This document shows positions 40,826-49,619 of a stretch of DNA of 64,000 nucleotides, piece by piece. Source of the DNA: Thermoanaerobaculia bacterium (GTDB lineage Bacteria; Acidobacteriota; Thermoanaerobaculia; Multivoradales; Multivoraceae); the NCBI GenBank assembly GCA_022823665.1, contig JAJEHN010000009.1, forward strand, positions 248,001-312,000, written 5' to 3'. Within the stretch, counting starts at the first letter, position 1; each line of letters opens with the position of its first letter. The notes below the pieces were generated by a model, which was not told the origin of the DNA, made no database searches, and saw only the letters and a program-made list of their open reading frames with translations. Made by a program: the position numbers and the translations under genes.

Positions 40826-41452
40826 ATGAACGTCGACGCAGAGAGTCACCTGGCCGCCGTGGAGCGTTCCGTGTCGCTACTGGAACGCGATCGCCGGCCC
40901 GCCAGCATGCTCTCTCTCGGCCGGGACTTTCCCGTTCCCCTGGAGGACCTCTGGGGCGCCCTGACCAACGCTGAACGAATCCAGCACTGGCTCCTGCCCA
41001 TCAGCGGCGAACTCGAACTCGGAGGCCGCTTCGAACTGAAGGGGAACGCCAGCGGCGAGATCACGGCCTGCCAGCCGCCCTCGCACCTCGCGCTCACGTG
41101 GGAGTTCGCCAGCGACGTCAGTTGGGTGGAGGTCCGCTGCTCGGCAAACGGAGCCGGCGCCGCCCGCCTCGAACTCCTCCACACCGCTCTCCTGTCGCCG
41201 CACTGGGACGAGTACGGACCGGGAGCGGCCGGCGTCGGCTGGGAACTGGCTCTGCTTGGACTGGCCCTCCACCTGGAGCAGCCGGACGAACCACAACTCG
41301 ACGAGCAAGCCTTCGCCGCGTCGCCGGAAGGCAAGGCTCTGATCACCGGCAGCAGCGAAGCATGGGGCGAAGCGGGGATCGCTTCCGGCATGGATACCGA
41401 CGCTGCCCAGGCCGCTGCTCGCCGCACGACCGCCTTCTACACGGGCGCGTAG
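40826..41452 (+). CDS. SRPBCC (AHSA1-type) family protein
   Basis: 208 residues from ATG 40826; a GTG at 40820 is also possible. LGRDFPVPLEDLWGALTNAERIQHWLLP begins the START-like fold, with LGGRFELKGNASGEITACQPP and LALTWEF behind it, as in AHSA1/YndB-type ligand-binding proteins. Family members bind hydrophobic ligands; no specific role can be given. It ends three bases before the convergent lepA stop. Confidence 0.82.
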   Translation: MNVDAESHLAAVERSVSLLERDRRPASMLSLGRDFPVPLEDLWGALTNAERIQHWLLPISGELELGGRFELKGNASGEITACQPPSHLALTWEFASDVSWVEVRCSANGAGAARLELLHTALLSPHWDEYGPGAAGVGWELALLGLALHLEQPDEPQLDEQAFAASPEGKALITGSSEAWGEAGIASGMDTDAAQAAARRTTAFYTGA

Positions 41453-41454
41453 AC

Positions 41455-43245
41455 CTAGCCGTCACTCCGCAGAACGGACACGAACGCCTCCTGCGGGATG
41501 TCGACGGAGCCGACCCGCTTCATCCGCTTCTTGCCTTCGCGCTGCTTCTCGAGCAGCTTGCGTTTGCGGGTGATGTCGCCGCCGTAGCACTTGGCCGTGA
41601 CGTCCTTGCGGAAGGCGGTGATCGTCGTGCGGGCGATGATCTGGCCTCCGATCGCGCCCTGGATCGCGATCTTGAACTGCTGGCGCGGGATCGTGTCCTT
41701 CAGCCGCTCGCAGTAGCGGAGGGCGCGCCGCCGCGCCTTGTCCCGGTGAACGAGCTGGGAAAGGGCGTCGACCCGCTCGCCGTTGACCAGGATGTCGACC
41801 TTGACCAGATCGGTGGGCCGCAACCCGATCAGCTCGTAGTCGAACGAGCCGTAGCCCTGGGTCACCGTCTTCAGCTTGTCGTAGAAGTCGAAGAGGACCT
41901 CGGCCAGCGGCAGTTCGCAGGTCAGCTCGACCCGCCCCACGGCCAGGTAATGAATGTTCGTCTTGCCGCCGCGACGTTCGAGGCAGAGCTCCATCACCGA
42001 GCCGAGATAGCGCTCCGGGAGCATGATCGACGCCTTGATGTAGGGCTCGGAGACGCCCTCGATCTCCGACGGGTCCGGGTAGGCGGCCGGATTGTCGATC
42101 TGCCGCTCGGCGCCGTCCGACATCGTCACTTCGTACCGCACCGACGGCGCGGACAGCACGAGCGACAGGCCGTACTCCCGCTCCAGGCGCTCCTGGACGA
42201 CATCCAGGTGCAGCAGGCCGAGGAAACCGCAGCGGAAACCGAAGCCGAGCGCCGACGACGAGTCCTTCTCGTAGGTCAGCGAGGCGTCGTTCAGCGCCAG
42301 CTTCTCGAGCGCGCGCGTCAGGTCTTCATAGTCGTGACTCGAGACGGGATAGATCGAGGAGAAGACGACCGGCTTCGCCTCGCGATAGCCCGGGATGGGT
42401 TCCGCGGCGCCATCCGGGACGGTCGTGATCGTGTCGCCGATGTCGATCTCGGAGATCTTCCTGATTCCGGCGATGACGTAGCCTACGGCGCCGGCGTCCA
42501 GCTCCTCGCGCTGTCTCCGCTTGAGCAGCAGGGTGCCGATCTCCTCCACCTCGTGCTCGCTGCCGGTGTGCATCAGGCGGATCTTCTGCTTCGGCCGGAG
42601 AGTGCCCTGGCGCACCCGGACCAGCATGACGACGCCGCGGTACGGGTCGTACTGGGCGTCGAAGACCAGCGCCTGAAGCGGCGCCGACCCATCGCCCGCC
42701 GGCGGCGGCAGCCGCTCCACGATCGCGTCGAGCACGTCCCCGACCCCCTCGCCGGTCTTCGCGGAGCAAAGCACCGCCTCGAACGGGTCGAGGCCCAGGT
42801 CGCTCTCGATCTCCTCCCGCACCCGATCAACATCGGCGGACGGCAGGTCGATCTTGTTGATCACCGGGATGATCGTCAGGTCGTATTCGAGCGCCAGGTA
42901 GAGATTGGCGACGGTCTGCGCCTCCACGCCCTGGGAGGCGTCGATCAGCAGCAGCGCCCCCTCGCACGACATGAGCGACCGGCGGACCTCGTGCGAGAAG
43001 TCGACGTGGCCCGGCGTGTCGATCAGGTTGAGGCGACAGGTCCGGCCCTCCGCGTCCTGGTGGCGAAGCGTCACCGTGTTGCTCTTGATCGTGATCCCGC
43101 GCTCCCGCTCGATGTCCATCGAGTCGAGGATCTGGTCGCGGAACTCCCGGTCCTCGACCGCGCCGCAGTGCTGGATCAGGCGATCGGCGAGGGTCGACTT
43201 GCCGTGGTCGATGTGGGCGATGATGCAGAAGTTGCGGACCGACAT
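41455..43245 (-). CDS. lepA: Elongation factor 4 (LepA)
   Basis: 596 residues, the normal LepA length. G1 AHIDHGKST, the switch region RERGITIKSN, G3 DTPGHVDF and G4 NKIDLPSA are intact. The LepA C-terminal domain is present (GYGSFDYELIGLRPTDLVK, KCYGGDITRKRKLLEKQ). It is a ribosome-associated GTPase that helps stalled or slowed elongation and assembly. Divergent from the arginase gene with 67 bases between. Confidence 0.97.
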   Translation of the reverse strand: MSVRNFCIIAHIDHGKSTLADRLIQHCGAVEDREFRDQILDSMDIERERGITIKSNTVTLRHQDAEGRTCRLNLIDTPGHVDFSHEVRRSLMSCEGALLLIDASQGVEAQTVANLYLALEYDLTIIPVINKIDLPSADVDRVREEIESDLGLDPFEAVLCSAKTGEGVGDVLDAIVERLPPPAGDGSAPLQALVFDAQYDPYRGVVMLVRVRQGTLRPKQKIRLMHTGSEHEVEEIGTLLLKRRQREELDAGAVGYVIAGIRKISEIDIGDTITTVPDGAAEPIPGYREAKPVVFSSIYPVSSHDYEDLTRALEKLALNDASLTYEKDSSSALGFGFRCGFLGLLHLDVVQERLEREYGLSLVLSAPSVRYEVTMSDGAERQIDNPAAYPDPSEIEGVSEPYIKASIMLPERYLGSVMELCLERRGGKTNIHYLAVGRVELTCELPLAEVLFDFYDKLKTVTQGYGSFDYELIGLRPTDLVKVDILVNGERVDALSQLVHRDKARRRALRYCERLKDTIPRQQFKIAIQGAIGGQIIARTTITAFRKDVTAKCYGGDITRKRKLLEKQREGKKRMKRVGSVDIPQEAFVSVLRSDG

Positions 43246-43312
43246 GGGCAGTCCGCATCCTATTGCGCCGGCGTCCCGACCTTCCCGTCCCGCAAGTTGC
43301 TAGCGTCGCACC

Positions 43313-44224
43313 ATGCCTGCACCGGATCCGGCTGACCAGATCACGATCCGCATAGTCGGCGCTCCCCTCGACCTGGGCCAGTCGCGCCGCGGCGTCGACC
43401 TGGGGCCGACGGCGTTGCGCTACGCCGGACTCAAATCGGAACTGACGCGACTCGGCTACCGGGTCGAGGACCGCGGCAACATCGAGACGGTCGAGCGCGA
43501 CTCGCTGCCCGAAGAACCCGGCCTGGGCTTCCTCCGACCCGTTGTCGACGCCTGCGAACGCATCTACGAGGCCAGCCGTCTGGCAGTGGCCGAAGGCGCC
43601 TTGCCGCTGGTGCTGGGCGGCGACCACTCGATCGCCGTGGGAACGGTGGGAGGCGTCTCGCACGAGAATCGCACCGGCGTACTCTGGATCGATGCCCACG
43701 GCGACTTCAACACGCCCGACACGTCACCGACCGGCAACCTCCACGGCATGCCGCTCGCGGCCCTGTGCGGCCACGGCGCGCCCGATCTGGTCGATGCCGG
43801 CCGTACAGGCCCGAAGCTGCGGCCGGAAGACGTCGTGCTCTTCGGCGTCCGGGACCTCGATCCCGGCGAGCAGGCCCTGATCCAGGAGGCGGGCATCACT
43901 ACCTACACGATGCGCCAGATCGACGAACGGGGCCTGGCGCCCGTCGCCCTCGAAGCTCTCGAACGTCTGGGCCATCTGGACCGGCTCCACGTGAGCCTCG
44001 ACATGGACGCCATCGACCCCCGCGAGGCCCCGGGCGTAGGCACCCAGGCGCCCGGCGGCCTGAGCTACCGCGAAGGGCACCTGCTGATGGAACTGATCGC
44101 CGAACACGGCGGTCCGGGCTCCGTCGACGTCGTCGAAGTCAACCCCATTCTCGACACCCGGAATCAGACCGCGAAGCTCGCCCTCGGCCTGCTGAGTTCC
44201 CTCTTCGGGCGCAGCATCCTGTAG
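43313..44224 (+). CDS. rocF: Arginase
   Basis: 303 residues of the ureohydrolase family. GVDLGPTALRYAGL at the N-terminus, LGGDHSIAVGTV, WIDAHGDFNTPDTSPTGNLHG and VSLDMDAIDPREAPGVGT carry the dimanganese ligands. The long GNLHGMPLAAL loop fits arginase better than agmatinase. It should convert arginine to ornithine and urea. A two-gene run with the EVE-domain gene follows. Confidence 0.92.
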   Translation: MPAPDPADQITIRIVGAPLDLGQSRRGVDLGPTALRYAGLKSELTRLGYRVEDRGNIETVERDSLPEEPGLGFLRPVVDACERIYEASRLAVAEGALPLVLGGDHSIAVGTVGGVSHENRTGVLWIDAHGDFNTPDTSPTGNLHGMPLAALCGHGAPDLVDAGRTGPKLRPEDVVLFGVRDLDPGEQALIQEAGITTYTMRQIDERGLAPVALEALERLGHLDRLHVSLDMDAIDPREAPGVGTQAPGGLSYREGHLLMELIAEHGGPGSVDVVEVNPILDTRNQTAKLALGLLSSLFGRSIL

Positions 44225-44250
44225 CGGTTGCAACGACCAGGAGACCCCTC

Positions 44251-44736
44251 ATGACCGACGAACCCCGCCAGTACTGGCTGATGAAGAGCGAACCGGGCGA
44301 GTACTCGATCGACGACCTGGCACGCGACGGCAAGACGTACTGGGACGGCGTACGGAACTACCAGGCCCGCAACCTGATGCGGGACCGGATGCGGATCGGC
44401 GACGGGGTCCTCTACTACCACTCGAACGCGAAGCCGACCGCGGTCGTCGGCCTGGCGCGCGTGTGCAGCGAGTCGTACCCCGATCCGACCCAGTTCGACC
44501 CGGACGACGGGCACTACGACCCGAAGTCGGATCCGGAGAACCCGCGCTGGTACCTCGTCGACATCGAGTTCGAGCGCAGGTTCGACGAGGCCGTCACACT
44601 GGCCGAGTTGCGTCAGCGACCGGATCTGGAGGGCATGGCCCTGCTCCGCCGGGGCCAGCGGCTCTCCGTGCAGCCGGTCACGGCACGGGAGTGGGGGATT
44701 GTCTGCGAAATGGCGGGCCTCTCCGGCGCCTGGTAG
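44251..44736 (+). CDS. EVE domain protein
   Basis: 161 residues. YWLMKSEPGEYSIDDLARDG and WDGVRNYQARNLMRDRMRIGDGVLYYHSN are the hallmark of EVE (thymocyte nuclear protein 1-like) proteins, with YLVDIEFERRF and CEMAGLSGAW after them. The fold is PUA-like and binds modified bases in nucleic acid. AGGAG sits a few bases before the ATG. Housekeeping copies like this are common and need not be defence-linked. Confidence 0.92.
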   Translation: MTDEPRQYWLMKSEPGEYSIDDLARDGKTYWDGVRNYQARNLMRDRMRIGDGVLYYHSNAKPTAVVGLARVCSESYPDPTQFDPDDGHYDPKSDPENPRWYLVDIEFERRFDEAVTLAELRQRPDLEGMALLRRGQRLSVQPVTAREWGIVCEMAGLSGAW

Positions 44737-44751
44737 CCGGAGGAACCCGGA

Positions 44752-45936
44752 CTAGTCGACGCTCGCGACGCGGACGCTGCCGGAGCCCGTGTCGAGGACG
44801 ACGCTCGCATCGCCGTCGCCGGCAATGAAGCGCATCTCGCCCCGCGACTTGTGCAGCGTCTTGGCGATCGGCACGTCGACGTCGATGCCGCCACTGCCGA
44901 TGTCGATGTCGAAGCGGGCCGACAGATCGTCCGGAACCAGCATGACGATGCCGCCGGAGCCGGTGTCGATCTCGAACCTGCCATCGCCCATTCGCTCCAG
45001 TGCCAGGTGGACCCTGCCGCTGCCCGTATCGATCACCGCGGAATCGGCGCCCGCGGACTCGACCCGCACGCTGCCACTCCCCGTGTCGATCATGAGCCTC
45101 CTGGTTTCCACGCCGTCCACTGTCACTCCGCCACTGCCGGTGTCGATTTCAACCGCCTCCGCCGATACCTCGGAGACGGCCACGGAGCCGCTGCCCGTGT
45201 CGATCGACAGCGCGGCGCCCTCGAAGCGGTCCAGGCTGGCCCCGCCGCTGCCCGTGTCCATGACCAGCCGGCCGCGAACGTCCTCCACGGTCAGCCCGCC
45301 ACTGCCCACGTCGAGCTCGACCTGGCCGTCCAGTCCGGCCGCCTCCATCACGCCTGCCTTCACGTCGATCTCCAGGTCGGCCACGAGGTCCCGGACCTCC
45401 ACGTCGCCGGCGCCGTGCTCGAGCGTGAGCGACGCACCCTCCGGCACGCGGATCGTCAGGTCGGCCCAGACCTCCATGCCGCTGCCGCTCCTCTGGACCC
45501 GGATTCGACGACCCGAGACGGCCCGCAGGATCTCGCCCAGCAGGCTGCTGGATCGACCCTCGCGGAACCAGAGCTGAGCCCGCCGGCGGCTGAACCCCGG
45601 ATACACGAAGCGTCGCTCGTCGTCGACCGGGAAGACGACATCGAGTCGGGCGCGGGAACCGCGCTCCTGCTCGATCTCGATGTTGCGCCGCACGCCGTCG
45701 GCGCCGCGCACGGAGACGTCGACCTCGAACTCGTCGCCGGTTGCCTGCCCGATCGTCACCTTGCCGATCAGGTTGGTGACCTCCAGCGAACGGGCGTCAA
45801 AGCGGTGGCTCTCGTCGAACTCGGCGAAAGCCGGCGCCGAAAGTGCGGTCGCCGCGACCAGCGCGGCGAGCGCCAGGCCGCAACGAGCGCCCGGAGCGTT
45901 GGAATCCGGAGCGGGGATCGAAGGCTGGTTGGTCAT
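44752..45936 (-). CDS. DUF4097 beta-solenoid protein with DTGSGG repeats
   Basis: 394 residues from ATG 45936. Signal peptide LALAALVAATALSAPAFA. From about 225 to the end, nine near-identical D(T/V/I)GSG(G/S/R) turns recur about every 18-25 residues, building a right-handed beta-solenoid as in DUF4097/adhesin-like proteins. It is probably periplasmic. No catalytic motif is seen. It is convergent with the EVE-domain gene, 15 bases apart. Confidence 0.88.
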   Translation of the reverse strand: MTNQPSIPAPDSNAPGARCGLALAALVAATALSAPAFAEFDESHRFDARSLEVTNLIGKVTIGQATGDEFEVDVSVRGADGVRRNIEIEQERGSRARLDVVFPVDDERRFVYPGFSRRRAQLWFREGRSSSLLGEILRAVSGRRIRVQRSGSGMEVWADLTIRVPEGASLTLEHGAGDVEVRDLVADLEIDVKAGVMEAAGLDGQVELDVGSGGLTVEDVRGRLVMDTGSGGASLDRFEGAALSIDTGSGSVAVSEVSAEAVEIDTGSGGVTVDGVETRRLMIDTGSGSVRVESAGADSAVIDTGSGRVHLALERMGDGRFEIDTGSGGIVMLVPDDLSARFDIDIGSGGIDVDVPIAKTLHKSRGEMRFIAGDGDASVVLDTGSGSVRVASVD

Positions 45937-46020
45937 CGCGTTCTCCCTCGTTCGGGGCAGGGCTTCCGTCGCGGCCGGGAAGGACCGGGAACTGCCGCCC
46001 TTACCGCCATACAACGCAGG

Positions 46021-46049
46021 CAGGAGGCGGTGAGTTTCACCGCCGCCTG
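46021..46049 (+). other. Strong hairpin upstream of efp
   Basis: CAGGAGGCGGTG pairs with CACCGCCGCCTG around AGTTT (one mismatch). It lies about 52 bases before the efp ATG and 85 bases from the divergent DUF4097 start. It may be a leader element or the terminator of an upstream transcript. No T-run follows. Confidence 0.5.
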
Positions 46050-46101
46050 CTGCTAGGGTTCGCCGCAACGAAAGACGCCGGCGGAGGGGCGTTCGGGATC
46101 G

Positions 46102-46671
46102 ATGGCCAGCTACAACATGAACCAGGTCCGCACTGGACTCAAGGTGCTCGAAAACGGCGAGCCGAACGTGATCATCTCGTGCGACTTCATCAAGCCCGGC
46201 AAGGGGCAGGCGTTCACCCGGGTCAAGATGCGCAACCTCCTGAACGGACGGGTCAACGAGAAGACCTACAAACCGGGCGACCTGCTCGAAGGCGCCGACG
46301 TCATCGAGACCTCGATGCAGTACCTCTACGCCGACGGCGAGCACTGGTTCTTCATGAACCCGGACACCTACGACCAGGTCGAGGCCGACGCCGCGGCCCT
46401 GGGCGGCGCCGAGCAGTGGATCAAGGAGGAGGACGTCTGCAACGTGACGCTCTGGAACGGCCATCCGATCCTCGTCGCGGCGCCGAACTTCGTGACTCGT
46501 GAGGTGGTGGAAACGGACCCTGGACTCAAGGGCGACACCTCCAGCGGCGGCAGCAAGCCGGCCAGGCTCGAGACCGGCGCGGTCGTCAAGGTGCCGCTCT
46601 TCATCCAGACGGGCGAGTCCATCCGGGTCGACACCCGCACCGGCGAGTACGTTTCCCGCGGCAAGACCTGA
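46102..46671 (+). CDS. efp: Elongation factor P
   Basis: 189 residues with the three OB-like domains of EF-P. The loop [12 protein letters not shown] carries the lysine at the position modified by EpmA-type beta-lysylation (K34 in E. coli). The rest ([19 protein letters not shown] and [21 protein letters not shown]) is typical. EF-P rescues ribosomes stalled at proline runs, which fits the poly-proline surface protein in this window. The epmA gene follows ten bases later. Confidence 0.96.
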   Translation: MASYNMNQVRTGLKVLENGEPNVIISCDFIKPGKGQAFTRVKMRNLLNGRVNEKTYKPGDLLEGADVIETSMQYLYADGEHWFFMNPDTYDQVEADAAALGGAEQWIKEEDVCNVTLWNGHPILVAAPNFVTREVVETDPGLKGDTSSGGSKPARLETGAVVKVPLFIQTGESIRVDTRTGEYVSRGKT

Positions 46672-46681
46672 GGGGCGGACG

Positions 46682-47668
46682 GTGACGGGCGACGCCGCGG
46701 AGTGGCGGCCCACCGCCGGGCCGACCGCCCTGCAACGACGCGCGGCCATGCTCGCCAGGCTGCGCGCCTTCTTCGCCGAGCGGGAGGTGCTCGAGGTCGA
46801 AACCCCCCTGCTGTCCGCCGAGACCACCCTCGACCTGCACCTGGAGCCGCTGAGTTCCACCGTCGACGCCCCCGGCATCGCCGGCCGGCGGATGTACCTC
46901 CAGACTTCGCCGGAACTGGCCATGAAACGCCTGCTCGCCGCGGGTTCCGGCTCGATCTACCAGGTATGCAAGGCGTTCCGCGGCGGCGAGCGCGGGCGCT
47001 GGCACAACCCCGAGTTCACGATCCTCGAGTGGTACCGCGTCGGATGGGACGTGCACCGGCTGATGAAGGAAGTCGCGGCCCTGATCGAGACCCTTCTCGC
47101 CGGTTCGCGCCGCCTGGAACCGGCGGCCTATGTCAGCTACGCCGATCTCATGCGGCGGCACGCAGGGATCGATCCGCACGAAGCCTCGACCCAGGCCCTG
47201 CGCCGGGCCGTCGCGGACGGCCCTTCTCCGGTCGACACCAGCGGCCTCGACCGGGACGACCTGCTGTCCCGGCTGTTCGGCGAACGGGTGGAGCCTGAGT
47301 TCGCGCCCGACCGCGTCACGGTCGTCTTCGACTACCCCGCCTCCCAGGCCGCGATGGCGCAATTGAACGCTTCCGACCCCAGCACCGCCGAGCGCTTCGA
47401 GGCCTACGTCGGGGACATCGAGCTCGCCAACGGCTACGGCGAACTCCGCGACGCGACCGAGCAGCGGCAACGCCTGGAACGCGACCTGGCGAGCCGCCGC
47501 GGAACCGGCCGGCCGCTACCGCCGACGCCGTCCCGGTTCCTGGCCGCGCTGGAATCGGGACTCCCGCCCTGCGCGGGAGTCGCCCTCGGCTTCGACCGGC
47601 TGCTCGGTCTCGAGCTTGGAGCAGGGAGCATCGACGAACTCATCCCGTTTCCGGTGGAACGAGCCTGA
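46682..47668 (+). CDS. epmA: EF-P lysine ligase EpmA (PoxA/GenX)
   Basis: 328 residues, the size of EpmA and lacking the anticodon domain of lysyl-tRNA synthetase. Class II motifs: VLEVETPLLS, TSPELAMKRLLAAG, FRGGERGRWHNPEFTILEWY and GVALGFDRLLGL. It attaches (R)-beta-lysine to the EF-P lysine. GTG start ten bases after efp. EpmB, which makes beta-lysine, is not in the window. Its last 29 bases overlap the convergent chorismate-lyase-like gene. Confidence 0.93.
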   Translation: MTGDAAEWRPTAGPTALQRRAAMLARLRAFFAEREVLEVETPLLSAETTLDLHLEPLSSTVDAPGIAGRRMYLQTSPELAMKRLLAAGSGSIYQVCKAFRGGERGRWHNPEFTILEWYRVGWDVHRLMKEVAALIETLLAGSRRLEPAAYVSYADLMRRHAGIDPHEASTQALRRAVADGPSPVDTSGLDRDDLLSRLFGERVEPEFAPDRVTVVFDYPASQAAMAQLNASDPSTAERFEAYVGDIELANGYGELRDATEQRQRLERDLASRRGTGRPLPPTPSRFLAALESGLPPCAGVALGFDRLLGLELGAGSIDELIPFPVERA

Positions 47669-48257
47669 CGGCGGCGGCGGGGCCGGGGGGCACGACTTCG
47701 AGGAGTTCGACCGCGGGTTGCCCATCGCAGAAGATCGTCGCGAGGCGGCCATGAACGCGCGACCCTTCGCGGTCCATCCGGTCGCCCAGGCCGAAGTGGC
47801 GCCTCATCTCGCCGTCCGGCTCGATCTCGAGCAGGCAGTGGGTGCTGATCCTCCGCAACCGGCTGTGGCGAATCAGCACGTGGCCGAGCGGAGTCGCTTC
47901 GCTGAGGATTTCGCGCCGGGCCGCTTCGGTCGTAAACCGGAAGTCGATGAGCACGATCCCGAACATCACGATGGCCGCCAGGCTCGATGACCGTCCTCGC
48001 CCAGGACCCGTAGCACGCCGCAGGAGGATTCGGCGCGCGTAGCGTCCGTCATACGCAACGCGATCCACGACATCGACGGCGACGGCGCCCCCGTGGTGGG
48101 CCTCCAGGGTCACGGTCATGTGATCTTCGTGATCCAGGAGAGCCCGCTGGGGCTGTGGCACGGCAGCCCGCGGTACGACCACGGCTTCCGGCGCCCGCCG
48201 GCCGAACAGGCCGTACAGGTCGCCGATGTCGTGCGGCTGCGCCAGGACCTCTTTCAC
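47640..48257 (-). CDS. Chorismate lyase-like (DUF98-type) protein
   Basis: 205 residues from GTG 48257. The pattern PQPQRALLDHEDHMTVTLEA, HHGGAVAVDVV, SEATPLGHVLIRHSRLRRIS and ATIFCDGQPAVELLEVV resembles chorismate pyruvate-lyase-like proteins of the UbiC/DUF98 fold, which release 4-hydroxybenzoate. Identification is by general pattern, so the activity is tentative. No aromatic-pathway gene is adjacent. It overlaps the end of epmA tail to tail by 29 bases. Confidence 0.68.
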   Translation of the reverse strand: MKEVLAQPHDIGDLYGLFGRRAPEAVVVPRAAVPQPQRALLDHEDHMTVTLEAHHGGAVAVDVVDRVAYDGRYARRILLRRATGPGRGRSSSLAAIVMFGIVLIDFRFTTEAARREILSEATPLGHVLIRHSRLRRISTHCLLEIEPDGEMRRHFGLGDRMDREGSRVHGRLATIFCDGQPAVELLEVVPPGPAAAVRLVPPETG

Positions 48258-48310
48258 GGCGGCGGACTCTACCCGTAGTCCCCGCGACTCTCACCCGGGG
48301 CCGCTGCCCT

Positions 48311-49486
48311 TCAGCGGCGCAACGACCTGTTCCGCCGTTTCCTGGCGACGCCGGCCTCGAGCAGAGCGGAACGTTCCACTTCTGGTTGGAGTACCGAGCG
48401 GCGCCAGCCTTCGATCTCCGCCGGCCAGACCCACATGCCGCGCTCGAGACTCCGCGCCGCCCAGGCCTCGAGCGTCCTCCTGGGCACGAGGAACTCGGCC
48501 GGAACGTCGAGATCGACGGCGACTCGCGCAACCAGTTTCCGAAGTCCCTCCGACAGGCTGCTCGAGGACCGCCTGCCGGAGCGTTCCAGACGTTCAGGGA
48601 GCCGATCCCCGGACAGCCCGCGGGCGCCCCGCACGAGATCGAGCAGTTTCGTCCCGTACCGCCCCGCCTGGCGCCGTCCAAGGCTCTTCACCGGGGCGAG
48701 GTCCTCCGGCGTGCGCGGCAGGCGTCGCGCCAGGTCGACCAGGGTCTCGTCCTTCAGCACGAAACCCCGGGGCACGTCCCGCCGCCGAGCACGCCGCTCC
48801 CGCCACGCGGACAGGGCCTCCAGGGCCGCCAGTTGACGCCTCGACATGCCCGGTCGCCGCAACCGGTTGTAGGACCACGCCGGATCCAGACGCGCCTCGG
48901 CGGTCTGCAACAGGCGGTCGAAGTCCTCCCCGGCCCAGCTTTCCCGGCCGAGTTCACGCAGCCTCGCCAGCAACCGCTCGTGCGCCGGCAGGAGGTAGGC
49001 CACGTCGAGACCGGCGTACCGCACCTGCTCGTCGCTGAGCGGACGCCGCAGCCAGTTCGACCGCTGCACGCCCTTCTCCAGCTCGACATCGAAGAGCCGA
49101 GAAACCAGACGAACGTAGCCCAGCGAACCTCCCAGTCCGCACAGCGTGGCCGCGACCTGACAGTCGAACAGGGGTTCTGGAGGGTGGCCGACGGCCTGAT
49201 GGAGGATCTCCAGATCCTCACTCGGCGAGTGAAACACCTTCGTCACCCCCGGCGCCTGGACGACGGCGACCAGCGGTGCCCGAGCCCGAATCGAGACCAT
49301 GTCGACCAGGTAGCAGCCCTCCGAATCCGCGACCTGAATCAGGCCGAGCCGGGCAAAGAACGTCCGCTCCCGCACGAACTCCGTGTCCAGGCCAACGGCC
49401 GGCTCGCGCAGCCACCGTTCGGCGAGATCGGCCAACCTGTCGTCGCGGTCCACGACCTCGGGGGTCGGCGGTGGAGGAAGTGTCAT
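48311..49486 (-). CDS. rnd: Ribonuclease D
   Basis: 391 residues. DEDD exonuclease motifs: VGLDTEFVRERTFFARLGLIQ (D-x-E), KVFHSPSEDLEILHQ and VRYAGLDVAYLLPAHERL (the YxxxD motif). An HRDC domain follows (about 205-290: LEALSAWRERRARRRDVPRGF), and a second helical region ends the protein. RNase D trims the 3' ends of tRNA and other stable RNA. Divergent from the nucleotidyltransferase-like gene. Confidence 0.93.
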   Translation of the reverse strand: MTLPPPPTPEVVDRDDRLADLAERWLREPAVGLDTEFVRERTFFARLGLIQVADSEGCYLVDMVSIRARAPLVAVVQAPGVTKVFHSPSEDLEILHQAVGHPPEPLFDCQVAATLCGLGGSLGYVRLVSRLFDVELEKGVQRSNWLRRPLSDEQVRYAGLDVAYLLPAHERLLARLRELGRESWAGEDFDRLLQTAEARLDPAWSYNRLRRPGMSRRQLAALEALSAWRERRARRRDVPRGFVLKDETLVDLARRLPRTPEDLAPVKSLGRRQAGRYGTKLLDLVRGARGLSGDRLPERLERSGRRSSSSLSEGLRKLVARVAVDLDVPAEFLVPRRTLEAWAARSLERGMWVWPAEIEGWRRSVLQPEVERSALLEAGVARKRRNRSLRR

Positions 49487-49619
49487 AGAACAGACGGGCG
49501 AACGACCGGAAGCGAGGCGGTTTCACCGGATGGTAACCCCAGGCCCGGAGGCTCTTGGGCGTGGGATGATCCCCGGCGTACAATCGGCTCGTCCCGACGA
49601 GAGAACCGGACAACGACCG

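Noticed and set aside
44251..44736. EVE-domain protein as part of a modified-DNA defence system
   Set aside because: It stands alone beside arginase with no restriction or methyltransferase partner; the housekeeping EVE type is the simpler reading.
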